Positions 17,293-27,060 of a DNA stretch of 30,850 bases are shown here, in pieces. The notes below the pieces were generated by a model that saw nothing but the letters and a program-made list of their open reading frames with translations, was not told the DNA's origin and made no database searches. Location: the NCBI GenBank assembly GCA_001275005.1, contig JWZX01001610.1:1-30850 (forward strand). The letters run 5' to 3'. Both the position numbers and the translations under genes were made by a program. The DNA comes from Chrysochromulina tobinii. Taxonomy: Eukaryota; Haptophyta; Prymnesiales; Chrysochromulinaceae. How positions within the stretch are numbered: the first letter of the stretch is position 1; every line of letters begins with the position of its first letter.

Positions 17293-17600
17293 GCTTGCGG
17301 TCGTGGTGATGTCCCGTGGCGGAGTCAACTTTTTGTCCTCCGGTCCAGCCCAGTCTCGAAACGCTTGAAGGTGGTCTGCAAGTACCCCTTGTCTACAACG
17401 ACAATTTTTCGGACTTGCATGCGTCCGGGTCTAGCGTCCGTCTCTTGCAAGAGACGATTCTACCTGTGGTGATGTACTTGTAATGTACTTAATGTACTTG
17501 AGTCGTACAACACGCCCCTTGTCCAGAACCCAGCGCCGTTACAACAGCAAACACTCACGACGCGTGAGCCAGCTCGCCACGACGCGTCGCGGCTCTCCAA
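17293..17600. other. Divergent spacer, SHIPPO gene and coiled-coil/PDZ gene
   Basis: The 308-bp spacer should hold both promoters. A 31-codon minus-strand frame (17420-17325) starts with ATG but has no recognised similarity and is probably 5' UTR. Three ATGTACTT copies lie at 17472-17499. Confidence 0.4.
17472..17499. promoter_or_regulatory. Three ATGTACTT copies in a divergent promoter
   Basis: ATGTACTT occurs at 17472-17479, 17483-17490 and 17492-17499. It is AT-rich compared with its surroundings and lies 102-129 bp upstream of ATG 17601. It could be a repeated factor-binding site or a small slippage repeat. Confidence 0.3.
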
Positions 17601-19310
17601 ATGGTTGTCGTCGCCCGTCCGCGCTCGGCCCCCGCCTCGCCGCGCTCTCGTTCTGCGGGCGCCGGCAGCAGCGTCGACGACGTATTTTCCGCAGCCAGTC
17701 CGCTCACGAAAGCGGAGTTTGCTCGCCTCTGCGTTGAGTCTGGCAACTTCCAGTGGGCCCGTGCTCACAAGCAGGCCGCAACAGCACGGCGCAACAACCA
17801 CATGCAGTTGCGCACAGACATGCAGCAGTCGCTTATAGAGCAGGCACTCTTTACCAAAGAGCGTGTACGCTCCGGCATGCGGCTTGCCGTCGAGCAGTCG
17901 CGCCAGGAAGCGTCCAAGGCCGCGACTGCCCAGCGAGAATACCTGCAGGAGATAGAGCGGCGGCGCAACGAGCTGCGCGCGGCGCACGCCGCGTACGGAA
18001 AGGAGCTGCACGATCGGCACTATGGCTCGGACGCAGCGCTCAAGCGTGCGCAGGCGCAGGAGGTCAAAGGCCAAGAGCGTCAGGAACTCGCAAGAAAAGG
18101 TGCTGCACTTGCGGCCGAGCGCCACTATGAGCAGGGATTGGCCGTCGCGGCTCGGTCGGCATCGGTCGAGCGCGTGCGGCAGCAGATCGGCTTCCATGTA
18201 ATGAAGAGCATCTATGACGAAGAGGCGAGTGCACGCAAAGCCGCAGCGCAAGCGCAACGCGCGCACTCTGCCGAGGTGAAAGCCACCGTCGACGCCATGA
18301 AAGAACAGCGCCGCCATAGGGCCGAAGAGTCTCGTCAGCGCGTCCTATCGCTCGAGGCGCAATCCAAACGCGAACGTCAAGCAGACGCCGAGCGGAAGCA
18401 CTTTCGTGCAACGCTCATTCGTCAGGACGACCACGATGCCAACGTCGCCGCCGACCAGGAGCGCCAGGACACAGCACGTCGTCGGAAGAGGGTGCATGAT
18501 CTTGTGCTTTCTGAGAAAATGGTCTACGGCGTGCCTGTACCACCACTCGCCCTTGGCGTGGGCGGAATCGCTGGCAGCCGCAAAGCTGCGATCGCTCCTT
18601 TCTTTGCACCTCGTGCTTCAGCATCAAAGAAAGCCACGGCAGAAGGCAGCAGTGCAATCCCAGTCGAGCAGTCGCATGCAACCACAAAAGCCACGGGCTT
18701 CATCTTCGACCCTGGCCCGACGGGGATCACAATGAAGGAGGTGCCCGCCGGTGTCATCGTTGCAGATGTCATCGCTGGCTCACAAGCATTCGCCCTGAAG
18801 GTGCCCCTTGGCGGCATCATCCTCTCGGTCAATGGCCACCCAGTGTACGGGCTTAGCTGGATCGGCGTCAACAAGGCTATCTCGAAGGCCAATTGGCCTA
18901 TGACGCTAAACATCGCGCCCTGCACAAAGTGCACGTTTGAAGGCCATACCGACCGCAAGGGGCGTGTGCATATCACACCGGTTGGCTTTACGCTCAAGGA
19001 CATGCAAAACGGCGTCATAATCGACAAAGTGGTGCCCGACACGCCCGCTTCGAAGCAAGAACTTCCGTCCGGAGCCTTTCTCGTCGCAGTGAATGATCTG
19101 GCAGCGGTCGGCATGAGCAGCCGGGACATAGGTCCTCTACTCAAATCACGTCCTCTCACAATACAGACCGTGCCGCGCGAGGTTGCGTATTTGTTCCGCC
19201 CGAAGGGCATTTTCAGCAACCTGCGAAGGAAGCCGAGGCGGCTTCAGCAACCTGCGGGCAATGGACCGGACGACGGCTCAGATGTTCATCGCGCGGATTG
19301 CGTGCTGTAG
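17601..19310 (+). CDS. Coiled-coil protein with two C-terminal PDZ-like domains
   Basis: ATG 17601 opens a 569-aa product. The N-terminus is basic and Ser-rich (RPRSAPASPRSRS). Residues about 50-305 are almost continuous charged helix with Arg/Glu/Ala/Gln heptads, as in axonemal or basal-body proteins. Two PDZ-like repeats follow: one at about 365-435 (GITMKEVPAGVIVADVIAGS, then GGIILSVNGHPVYGLSW) and one at about 455-527 (GFTLKDMQNGVIIDKVVPDT, then GAFLVAVNDLAAVGMSS). Each has the strand-A GxT loop, the P/A-rich centre and the GD/GxxLxxVN strand of PDZ folds. The tail is basic (RRKPRRLQQ). The gene is divergent from a SHIPPO-repeat gene across 308 bp, so a ciliary or cytoskeletal role is reasonable, but this is context inference only. 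Confidence 0.65.
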   Translation: MVVVARPRSAPASPRSRSAGAGSSVDDVFSAASPLTKAEFARLCVESGNFQWARAHKQAATARRNNHMQLRTDMQQSLIEQALFTKERVRSGMRLAVEQSRQEASKAATAQREYLQEIERRRNELRAAHAAYGKELHDRHYGSDAALKRAQAQEVKGQERQELARKGAALAAERHYEQGLAVAARSASVERVRQQIGFHVMKSIYDEEASARKAAAQAQRAHSAEVKATVDAMKEQRRHRAEESRQRVLSLEAQSKRERQADAERKHFRATLIRQDDHDANVAADQERQDTARRRKRVHDLVLSEKMVYGVPVPPLALGVGGIAGSRKAAIAPFFAPRASASKKATAEGSSAIPVEQSHATTKATGFIFDPGPTGITMKEVPAGVIVADVIAGSQAFALKVPLGGIILSVNGHPVYGLSWIGVNKAISKANWPMTLNIAPCTKCTFEGHTDRKGRVHITPVGFTLKDMQNGVIIDKVVPDTPASKQELPSGAFLVAVNDLAAVGMSSRDIGPLLKSRPLTIQTVPREVAYLFRPKGIFSNLRRKPRRLQQPAGNGPDDGSDVHRADCVL

Positions 19311-19583
19311 CGTCGTGCCGTCGTCAGAATAACTTGAAGTTTAACTTGCGATTTACAGCCGGTGTGAGGTTGTTTCCATTGCACGTACGCATGCCGATCT
19401 CATCGTTCACTTACTCACAAACTTACTCGCTGCAGCTACGCAGGACCGTGGCGAGCCGCCGCGGCGGCCGGCGTGGGCCGCGCGGAGCTATGATAACCAA
19501 TCTACCGGCACTATACCCAGCCGAGAGTCGTCGCGTACGCCTGACATCACCCTCGATGTTCGCGAAAGGCGGTCGTTCGGCGA

Positions 19584-21117
19584 TCAAAAGATGGGCACGG
19601 GTCGATAGAGTGAATCTTCGGCTCCATTTGTGACCTGCGCTCGGATCATGTTCTCCACGATCGTGAAGGGGAACAGCAGGAAGTTGATTGGGAAGGGGAG
19701 CTCATAGTCCTGCGTGCATTGGAAGATAAAGCCTTGCGAGGCAATGAGGAAGCCGATCACCTCATCGAGGACCGACTCGTTCGGATCCCAATCTGGGCCA
19801 ATGATGGGACAGTAATTGTTCCCAGCCTTTGCGTTTTCGACGATGATGGCGAACAAAGCATCCGCAAACACGCGGCCGCCACGTAAGGCAGAGTAGAAAG
19901 CGAACACCGAAATCTTGTATTCCCAGGCGATATAGATGAGCGTGAGAGAGGTTGCCGTGTCGACGATCCATGGGCACCAGTGTTTCAGGTCGGGGCCGAG
20001 CGTGTCGATCAGCACTGGTGTGGCAAAGCGCAAGATCGGGAAGCGGATCATGCTGACAATCTGCCACAACGAGATTGGACCGACGCACAGATCAGCACTG
20101 AGCTGGAGTACGAGCGCTCGGACGCGCGTTTCGCGAGTTACACTGCGCTGAACGTACGCCCAAGGCCATCGCCGTTGTTGCTGCGAATTCGATGGCTAAC
20201 GTGGCCAGCACGGAAATGCTGGCTGCCCAGATGGACGCTGCAGCTGTGTTTATCCTATCCGGCTCGTCGATGGTCTTCATGATGAGCACCAGCTTTCTCC
20301 GGACCAACTCGGAAGGAGTGACCTGTTGGACATCGGCAACGCCGTCGCCATCATCGTCCTTAGTGTCATCCAACACGTTAGCATCCTTCACCTTTTCTAT
20401 CTGCGTCATAATGTGATCCAGATCGCCCTGGGCCCTGTCGAAACCCATCCTGCGAAAGGCCTCGTAGGCCGCGATGCTGGCCGTGAATGTGCCGCCAAAG
20501 TAGCACAGCGTAGCGCCAAAGATCATCATCGTTACGTTTTTCGGCAACCACGCGTAGAGGATGTTGCCCCACTTCCAGAAGCAGCTCATACATGGGCCAC
20601 ATGCCATGAAGATGCGAATGGTCATCACAAGACACGGCTTGAGAATACCAACCGCTTCGGCTGCCTGAGTACCTTCTGCTTGCTTTGCTAGAGACTCGAT
20701 GTATGCTTCCATGCGCTTGTTTTCTGGTAGTTTGGTGATAGGCGCTGCTTCTGCCATCATTTCGTTGAGCAGGTCTCGGCCAGACTTTTGTAGGATTTCA
20801 CTGTCGACTCCGGCACGTTTCAATGCAGCAGCTGTTGGATCAGCAGCACTGCCTGGATCCGTGCTAGGCGCTCCTGGCTTTTCGCGAGGTGTCGACGTGC
20901 TAAGCTCCCGAAACTTGTCGCGTGGAGTCTTCCTTCCGCTTTCCGGCTCGTCCGATGCTGCCTGCTTGCCTCCGGCACTGCCGGAGAGTAATGGCTCCTC
21001 GGCCTCATCTGCGCCTTTGTGCTTACCAAGCCCCTTGATGGGAGGCACTGTGGTCTTAGGCGCCTCGAGGTCATCTTCCTCGGGTGGTAAGTCGTCGTCT
21101 GCAGCTGCTGGTGGCAT
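19584..21117 (-). CDS. Multi-pass membrane protein with EF-hand-like loop, two exons
   Basis: Proposed exons are 21117-20158 and 20102-19584, with a 55-nt GT-AG intron (GTACGT donor, CTCCAG acceptor), phase 0 on both sides; the joined product is 492 aa. ATG 21117 (MPPAAADDD) is the first Met, as upstream there is only GTG. About 150 N-terminal residues are acidic and disordered. Then come hydrophobic segments at roughly 185-215, 220-245 and 295-320 in exon 1. At least three more lie in exon 2 (IRFPILRFATPVLIDTL, TATSLTLIYIAWEYKISVF, NFLLFPFTIVENMI). Between the second and third segments, about residues 271-286, sits DDTKDDDGDGVADVQQ, with the DxDxDG spacing of a calcium-binding loop, single rather than paired. 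I do not recognise the family; a calcium-sensing channel or transporter-like protein is possible. Confidence 0.65.
20103..20157 (-). other. 55-nt spliceosomal intron
   Basis: GTACGT at 20157-20152 follows TTGGGC (end of exon 1). GTACTCCAG ends at 20103 before CTCAGTGCT. GTGTAAC in the first half could be the branch-point region. Removal restores one long membrane-protein frame; without it both halves end or start abruptly. Confidence 0.7.
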
Positions 21118-21429
21118 TGAAGTGCTGATTGCTATCTTCGAGTGGCCGTCCGCGAAAACTGAGTTGGAAGTGCCGAAAAGCGCTCTCTCGAGCAGCCGCC
21201 GCGCGACTGTATAGCTCACCAAGCCGCAAGCGACCCCCCCTTCTGCTCTCACACGCTTTCGCGTACTCCGGGCCGGTTTTCGTCCTCTACATTAAGTGAA
21301 TCCGATTATCACGCACCATCCACTAGTCCACTTGTCCATTTTTCTTTTATCGATTGTACTACGCGCGGCCGCCCTCGCCGTAGGGCCCGCGTAGCTGAAC
21401 CTCCTGCTACCAACATGTACTCTTGTATT
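21118..21429. other. Spacer upstream of the membrane-protein gene
   Basis: About 310 bases between the membrane-protein ATG and the 3' end of the GT47 gene, both on the minus strand. It holds an AT-rich segment (about 21295-21360, with TTTTTCTTTTATCGATTG) that could include the GT47 polyadenylation zone or the promoter. No gene is seen. Confidence 0.4.
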
Positions 21430-23053
21430 TCAACCAAATGCAACCGACAGCGCAAGCTCTCTTAGCAAGAGCGTCGCAATCTCACTGGTGGCCTGTGGTT
21501 CGGCAATCGACCGATTTCCGTAGCCGGCATACTCACCGCTCGGGTCGTTGAGCACTCCGTAGAGTAGCTGCTGACGCGCGTCCATCATCGCGCGCTGCAA
21601 GGCCGCAAACTTTGGCAGGAGCCTGTGAATCAGAGTCTCAATCGTGTAGACCGGATCCTTGAGGAAAGAGGAGCGGGACGCAAAGCCCGCGAACTTCGTG
21701 TAGTCGACCTGGCGAGCAAACGGAAGCGACTGCGCATTCACACCTATCATGATAGGCACGCAGCCCGCAGCAATAGCGTCGTACAATCGTTGACCCGGTG
21801 AGGCAATGTCCCCGGTCGGGCAAAGGCAGAATTTCGAGTTTGAGAGCATCCGCCCATAGGTTGTGCCCTCCATGCGCTTGAGGCGCGACAGTGGCACGTG
21901 CATCTTGGAGGCGTATAAAGCGGACGCTGCCTGAAGCTGTTCGTGACCAATGATGCGCTCGAGGGGGACGCCACCACAGCAATCAGATGCAATCGGGGTA
22001 ATCAGAAGCTGTTCGTGAACAATGAACAGCTCGAGGGGGACGCCACGAGCAATCAGATTCAATAAGAGGAGATCGTACCTTCTCGTTGCCAATCAGCGTG
22101 ATCTGCGCGCCGCTGATTCCCCTAAGAAGCTGCAGACGCATTCGCAGCGACTGTGCGTCACCTGAGCTCCCTAGAGATCCTCGAAAGTAGAGCACAATGC
22201 TGCGAACCATGCGTCGCTTGCCACATGCCTCGTCATCCACCGCACGGCGGTGGAATGACGTCAGCAGGGCGGGTATTGTCGGCCATGGCAACGAGATCGA
22301 GCGCTCTTTCTTGAAGGCGCCACATAAGTGAGGGTCGAGGCACGCCGCATAGCCGCCGCTCCTCGAGACGAGTTCGCCGAGCTCGCCGAGCGAGCTGCGC
22401 ATCGTCGAGGCCACGCTATTGACGACGAAATGCGCGCTAGGCTTGAGACGGAAGCTAGAAGCCGAGCGAAGTGCGTCCGCGGCGGCCATCATGCGACCAT
22501 GATGCGAGTTGCCTGCACAAGTCCCTGCCGCCTCACTGAGCGCCGCAGAGTTCGGCACCCACCACAGTTCGGCGCTTCCGTTCGGACCGTGCACGCGGGC
22601 AGGATGGGCTGCCAGTGACCGAGCAAGCCAGAACGCTGAGTCGGCTGAAAACGGATAGCCGTTACCCTTGTGATGTGCGGCATAGCAAGCGAGCAGTGTT
22701 CGATCGTCGTACAGCGGGGGGAGCATGAAGTATCTTGGCGTCACCAGAGGCCCCGAGGATGGTGGCTTCAGGATCGAGCCAGCTGAGATGCATGTGCCGC
22801 CAGTGGCTTCGCTCCTTAGCAAAGGCTGGGCACCTTCAAGCACCCAAGCATCAAACCCAGCCTTGCTCGTCGCTGTTCCATGGAAGTCGCGACCAGCCCA
22901 GCGACAATTCAGTTCTGAAGGCGCGCTGCGGTACTGCATGCAGCTGCAGCTGTTCCGGCGGCAATCGTCGTAACAAGACCAGAAGTCTGGCTTCGACGTG
23001 CGGTGCGTGTTCTCTAGGCAAATTGACTCAGCTCGGCGAGAGTAATTCGACAT
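21430..23053 (-). CDS. Exostosin-like GT47 glycosyltransferase, two exons
   Basis: Proposed exons are 23053-22079 and 21936-21430, phase 0, with a 142-nt intron (GTACGA donor, CACGAACAG acceptor); the product is 493 aa. Exon 1 has a Cys-rich start (FWSCYDDCRRNSCSC, about 24-38) and the N-terminal half of the exostosin fold: PRYFMLPPLYDDRTLLACYA (about 113-132), AELWWVPN, and SIVLYFRGSLGSSGDAQSLR near its end. Exon 2 has the diagnostic GT47 nucleotide-sugar block: YGRMLSNSKFCLCPTGDIAS, then GQRLYDAIAAGCVPIMIG and LPFA. GT47 enzymes build glucuronic/GlcNAc, xylo- or arabinogalactan-type glycans in the Golgi. No membrane anchor is seen at the start chosen (first ATG; GTG 23146 upstream), so an N-terminal exon with the signal anchor may be missing. 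The split frames are explained by splicing rather than decay. The acceptor is tandemly duplicated. Confidence 0.75.
21933..22063. repeat. 72-bp tandem duplication containing a 3' splice site
   Basis: GAAGCTGTTCGTGA starts at 21933 and again at 22005, and the similarity runs to AATCAGATGCAAT (ends 21993) and AATCAGATTCAAT (ends 22063). The copies differ by scattered substitutions and a 2-bp indel. Read on the minus strand, each copy carries CACGAACAG followed by CTTC, so the GT47 intron has two equivalent acceptors exactly 72 nt apart (after 22009 and after 21937). Confidence 0.85.
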
Positions 23054-23559
23054 CCGTCCGCACACACGCACCCCGACGCGTGCGTCCGCACAAGGGGCTG
23101 GGAGCCCCTTGGTCCGCAAACTTCCGACGCAGATGTGAAATGTCACGTCAAGTCGAGGTTAAATTCTTCCAACACAGCCAGGTCCGATGGACCGTGTGAA
23201 GCAAGCAAGCAAGCAAGGACCGTGTGAAGAGCGCCTGATTAAGGACGCGCTTAAGCGTGAAGGCAAGTAGCCGGGCGGTGTTCAAGGGGCGGTGTTGACC
23301 CCGCCGGACCGCCGCCCGGTCCCCGGCGTCTGGTTCAAAAACACAGGGGGAGCTGGGTATCTGGTAACTGGTACATGGGGGTCCCGACGGACACGTTTCG
23401 AAAACCCTAGAAGAAGGTGGAAACAGGTGTTTCTCGTATGCGCGCTTACCGCGTCTCCTCCCACACACCCACGCCCACTGCCCTTCTTGGACCGGAGGTT
23501 TCAACCGCGCTCTGGTGTGCGAGCGGCCGCCGAGCGAGCGGGGACACGAGTGGCTCGGA
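23054..23559. other. Divergent spacer between GT47 and EF-hand genes
   Basis: No gene is supported here. A direct repeat GGACCGTGTGAAG at 23189-23201 and 23217-23229 encloses a (GCAA)4 run. GGGCGGTGTT occurs twice at about 23274-23297. The region should contain both promoters and possibly a signal-anchor exon of the GT47 gene, which I could not identify. Confidence 0.4.
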
Positions 23560-26487
23560 ATGCCGTCCTTTGCGGCGACCGGCGGCTTAGCGAGGAACGT
23601 GGCCAAGCTGAGGCGGCTGCAAAAGGGTCACTCCGATTTTAGCAAGTATTTTTTGCGAGAGGCCGCCATGAAGTTCTTGGAGGCTGATGTGGGTGGCGAT
23701 GAGCGACTGAGCATGGACGAGTTTCGGATGATAATCCCCAAGAGCTCTACCGTTTCAGCTCAAGAGCAGTCGACCCTGTTCCGCAGCATTGACACCGATC
23801 AAGACGGCCGCATCTCCTCCGAGGAGTTCGTCACGTGGGTCCTCATTAATCAGTACGCAGAGATTGCTGAAGGCTTCCGATCTGTCTTCCGACAATACGA
23901 TGAGAATGCTGCTGGCGAGCTGACGAAGGACGAGTTTGCGCTTGCAGTCGAGGAGCTCGGCTTTTCGTACCGCATGGGGCTAGATCTATTCGAGGCCTCG
24001 TACAAGGATGAAAGAGGCCTCCTCAAATGCCAAGAGGTCCTGAGTGATTTGAGCGAGCGCATCACAACCATCAACTTGCAGGCAAAGATCAAGCTCGCCT
24101 CTCTCGCGTTTGGTCATGGCGCCGACCAGCGTCAACGCATCCATCGGAGAATCACGTCCGGTCGTAAGCACGCTGAATGGCGCACGGCTCGGGACATGCT
24201 CAGTACTGCTACGAGCGTCAACATCTTGCGTGAAGAGCTCAAAAAGTTGATGCGGGGAAACGACGCATCCGGTGCCGATCTCTTCCTTTCCATGATGGAG
24301 CTTCATGGCAGCGGCGGCGTCATGAGTCTCGCGGAATTTGGCAAGGCGCTGCAGCGCCTCGGCTTTGAGGTCACCGATGAGATTCGAAATGAGGCCTTTT
24401 GCGACGTCGATCGCGAGGATTCTGGTTTCATCGGCATCAACGAGTTCAACAGATGGGTCAGGCAAGGCATTACACGGCGAGGCACGGCTTGGCCACCTAG
24501 GCGCATGACGTTCCAGCATCGCCGCGACAAGAAAAGTCTGCCTCTTGAAGAGATCAAGTGGAGCACCGTCACTCTGCAAGAAGAGCTGCAAGATCTACTG
24601 CTCCGACAAGGGCTTACGCCTCTCGATTTGATAAGCGCGTGGGAGGCTGACGCCCCGAGTGAAGGGTCGAACGCTGAGGGGGCAAACAAGTCCTTTCTCA
24701 AGTTCATGAAGACTGTGGTCAACAACAACGAACTGTGGGGGGAGGCGCTGAAGCTCACAGTGGAAGAGGCCGTCTCGGTGATTGGCAATCACGGCGCCGA
24801 GGTTGATGCGCGCGCTCTGCAGCAATGGCTCGAGCAGGGCTGGAATCTGCGCAAGAAGGAGGTCAACGAACGGTCCTACAACAGCCTGCTCGCCGAGGAG
24901 AAACTCGCGCAATCCATGCTGACCTCAATAATTACGAGGAACCACCATGTGCCGTTGGGGTCGCCTCCGTCTCCTGAGGATTTCGAAATCCAGAGGGTGC
25001 TCGCCGACGCCGAGGCATCTGCGAGCAGCGAGCATGCCCAGGCGGAGAGAGGGGTGCATGGTCTTGTAGAGCTCATCGCCCCTGCTCTCATGGAGAGCAT
25101 GCTTGCGGCGGCGGTCGCGGAGGCAACTGGCAATCTTGCGCCACCTGAAGGCACCGAACCTGCTGTATCAGCGGAACAGAGCGAGTCTGCGGCACTCGTC
25201 GCTGCGGCTGTCGCTGCGGCACTCGTCGCCGCGGAAAAGAGCGAGGCAGCGCTCGTCGCTGCGCAGGTGGCGGCAGACGACGCGGCACTAGCATCGGCCG
25301 CGGCCGAGCAGGCGCAGCGAGCATTCGCCGCAGCCAAGCGCAAGGTGGGCGCCGTCACCCAGAATCTGTCAGTGCTCAAAATGTTGCAGGACAAGGCGAA
25401 CGCCGCGGCGCAAGCTTGCGCGGCTGCGGAGGCTACAGCTCGTGGGGCGGCCGAGAAGGCGGCGGCCGAGAAGGTGGCGGCTGAGGCGGCCGCGGCCGAG
25501 AAGGCGTCCGTGGAGAAGGCAGCGGCCGAGAAAGCAGCAGCCGCAAAAGCAGCAGCAACGAAGAAGGCAGCGGTCGAGACGGAAGCAGCCGTTATGAGCA
25601 AGGCGCCGAATGCCTCGAGGCCTTCAACTGCACCATCAGCGTCGCCAAGGGCAAGTCTCAAGACTAGCTTCGCCGACACGACTGCGGCTGCATCACGGGC
25701 AAGCGTCGACTGGCCGTCCAGTGATCAAGCTGAAGCCAAGGCACCTCCCTTAACCCGCGTGAAGATCGAGACGATTGATCGCGAATTCAAGGCAAGCTGG
25801 GCTGTCCTGCAAGAATCACAGCTCCGGCTCGCCAGAGCTTACATCGATGCGGCCAACATCTTGGGCTTCGATGCGCTGACGCCTCTTCAACTCGAGGAGG
25901 TGAAAACAGCACAGAAACAATTTGGAAAAGACCTCGAGAACGTCCCTCCTGATGGCGCAGTTGCGTCTAGAGAGCAGCAGCGAAAGCAGCAGGAGCAGGA
26001 GGTGCAAGAGGTCAAGAGCCAGCCGGGCCCCCAGCTGAGTTTGCAGGTGGCTGATTCATCGAGCACCCATGGTAGAATGTTTCGAGCGGAGCTGCAGGCG
26101 GTTAAGGAATTCGGCGGAGACTCGACCATGCCGACGCGCAGCCCAAAGACCATCAGCAATGAGATCATCGATCTGAGCAGGAGTTTGCGGCATGGATCGG
26201 CGCTGGACGACTGGAACGGCCGAGGGCTCACCCGCACCCTGAGTGCCCCCATGCGACCAAGGAGTTCAAAAGGACTGTCTGCGCAATCGGGGCGGGGTGC
26301 AACCTTGAGGCCAGCTGCCAGCGTTTTGCAGCCTAAACCGTGGATGTGGGTGTACAGCGAGCCGCTACCAAAGAGGCCCGAACCACAGATCCTCGGTGCT
26401 AGACCGCGGAGACTGCCGCCGCCACTCAAGACATACCCTACGACGGTCCCGCCTCCAGCTCTACCCAATTGCGCAAAGTATTCGTAG
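23560..26487 (+). CDS. Multi-EF-hand protein with Ala-rich coiled coil
   Basis: ATG 23560 (MPSFAATGG) is the first Met; the longer frame begins at a GTG (23515). The product is 975 aa. The N-terminal half has EF-hand-like loops: DVGGDERLSMDE (43-54, degenerate), DTDQDGRISSEE (78-89, fully canonical), DENAAGELTKDE (114-125), and after a gap DREDSGFIGINE (284-295). Only the second looks like a strong calcium site. Residues about 500-700 form a long Ala/Glu/Lys/Val helix made of AAAEKAAAEK-like units, a probable single alpha-helix or coiled coil. The C-terminal third is Ser/Pro/Arg-rich with a Trp/Pro tail (KPWMWVYSEPLPKRPEPQ), reminiscent of short microtubule-inner-protein motifs. A calcium-responsive cytoskeletal or flagellar protein is the likeliest role; a specific family is not identified. 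Confidence 0.7.
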   Translation: MPSFAATGGLARNVAKLRRLQKGHSDFSKYFLREAAMKFLEADVGGDERLSMDEFRMIIPKSSTVSAQEQSTLFRSIDTDQDGRISSEEFVTWVLINQYAEIAEGFRSVFRQYDENAAGELTKDEFALAVEELGFSYRMGLDLFEASYKDERGLLKCQEVLSDLSERITTINLQAKIKLASLAFGHGADQRQRIHRRITSGRKHAEWRTARDMLSTATSVNILREELKKLMRGNDASGADLFLSMMELHGSGGVMSLAEFGKALQRLGFEVTDEIRNEAFCDVDREDSGFIGINEFNRWVRQGITRRGTAWPPRRMTFQHRRDKKSLPLEEIKWSTVTLQEELQDLLLRQGLTPLDLISAWEADAPSEGSNAEGANKSFLKFMKTVVNNNELWGEALKLTVEEAVSVIGNHGAEVDARALQQWLEQGWNLRKKEVNERSYNSLLAEEKLAQSMLTSIITRNHHVPLGSPPSPEDFEIQRVLADAEASASSEHAQAERGVHGLVELIAPALMESMLAAAVAEATGNLAPPEGTEPAVSAEQSESAALVAAAVAAALVAAEKSEAALVAAQVAADDAALASAAAEQAQRAFAAAKRKVGAVTQNLSVLKMLQDKANAAAQACAAAEATARGAAEKAAAEKVAAEAAAAEKASVEKAAAEKAAAAKAAATKKAAVETEAAVMSKAPNASRPSTAPSASPRASLKTSFADTTAAASRASVDWPSSDQAEAKAPPLTRVKIETIDREFKASWAVLQESQLRLARAYIDAANILGFDALTPLQLEEVKTAQKQFGKDLENVPPDGAVASREQQRKQQEQEVQEVKSQPGPQLSLQVADSSSTHGRMFRAELQAVKEFGGDSTMPTRSPKTISNEIIDLSRSLRHGSALDDWNGRGLTRTLSAPMRPRSSKGLSAQSGRGATLRPAASVLQPKPWMWVYSEPLPKRPEPQILGARPRRLPPPLKTYPTTVPPPALPNCAKYS

Positions 26488-27060
26488 AACTCATCCTTTG
26501 AAGCTCGTCTGTGCGGAGTATATAGGCACCAGATACTAAGTTCAGCACTTTTGTGTGGTGGATATTAACGGCTGGAAATCTTCTGGAAAACGTAGAGCCG
26601 GGAATAACTAACTACTTGAGTACTAAATTTAGGCTTTAGGCTAGCGAGCCTTAGACGGAAGACGCCGAGTTGTAGAGGCGAGGCCGAGGCGGGTGAGGCT
26701 GAGGGCGTCTCAGTGGCCAGCTCGAGTGCACAGTTAGAGGAGTAGCAACCGGAGGGCTAGGCGCCTCTAGAGTCCCTCTCCGAGGGTTCCTTCCTATCTT
26801 CGTTCTCCGAAACTTGACCTTTTTTTCGCAAACTTAGGAAGAATCCCCAACGCGCAAAAAGAGGAACTTGCGCCGAAGGGATTGGTATGCGCCAAAGCAA
26901 CCCCTCGCGCGCTCGGCCCGCAGGGCCGCAGAGCGGTCCGCAGAGCCCGCCTGGCAGCGCTGCACTGCGGCTGTACTGCGGCTGCTGGCTGCCGCCCTGA
27001 CGAACGCGCGACAACATTAACGCAACAGACGTGACTGTGTGCAGGATTGTCAGTCGCTGC
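26488..27060. other. Intergenic region upstream of the K+ channel
   Basis: The first 200 bases are comparatively AT-rich (for example TAACTAACTACTTGAGTAC near 26606) and should be the EF-hand 3' UTR. The rest is GC-rich and likely holds the channel promoter and leader. The channel frame is open from a GTG at 27031, but the first ATG is 27061. No other gene is seen. Confidence 0.4.

Noticed and set aside
21430-23146. GT47 as a frameshifted pseudogene
   Set aside because: A phase-0 GT-AG intron joins both halves exactly between conserved blocks, so splicing explains the break better than mutation.
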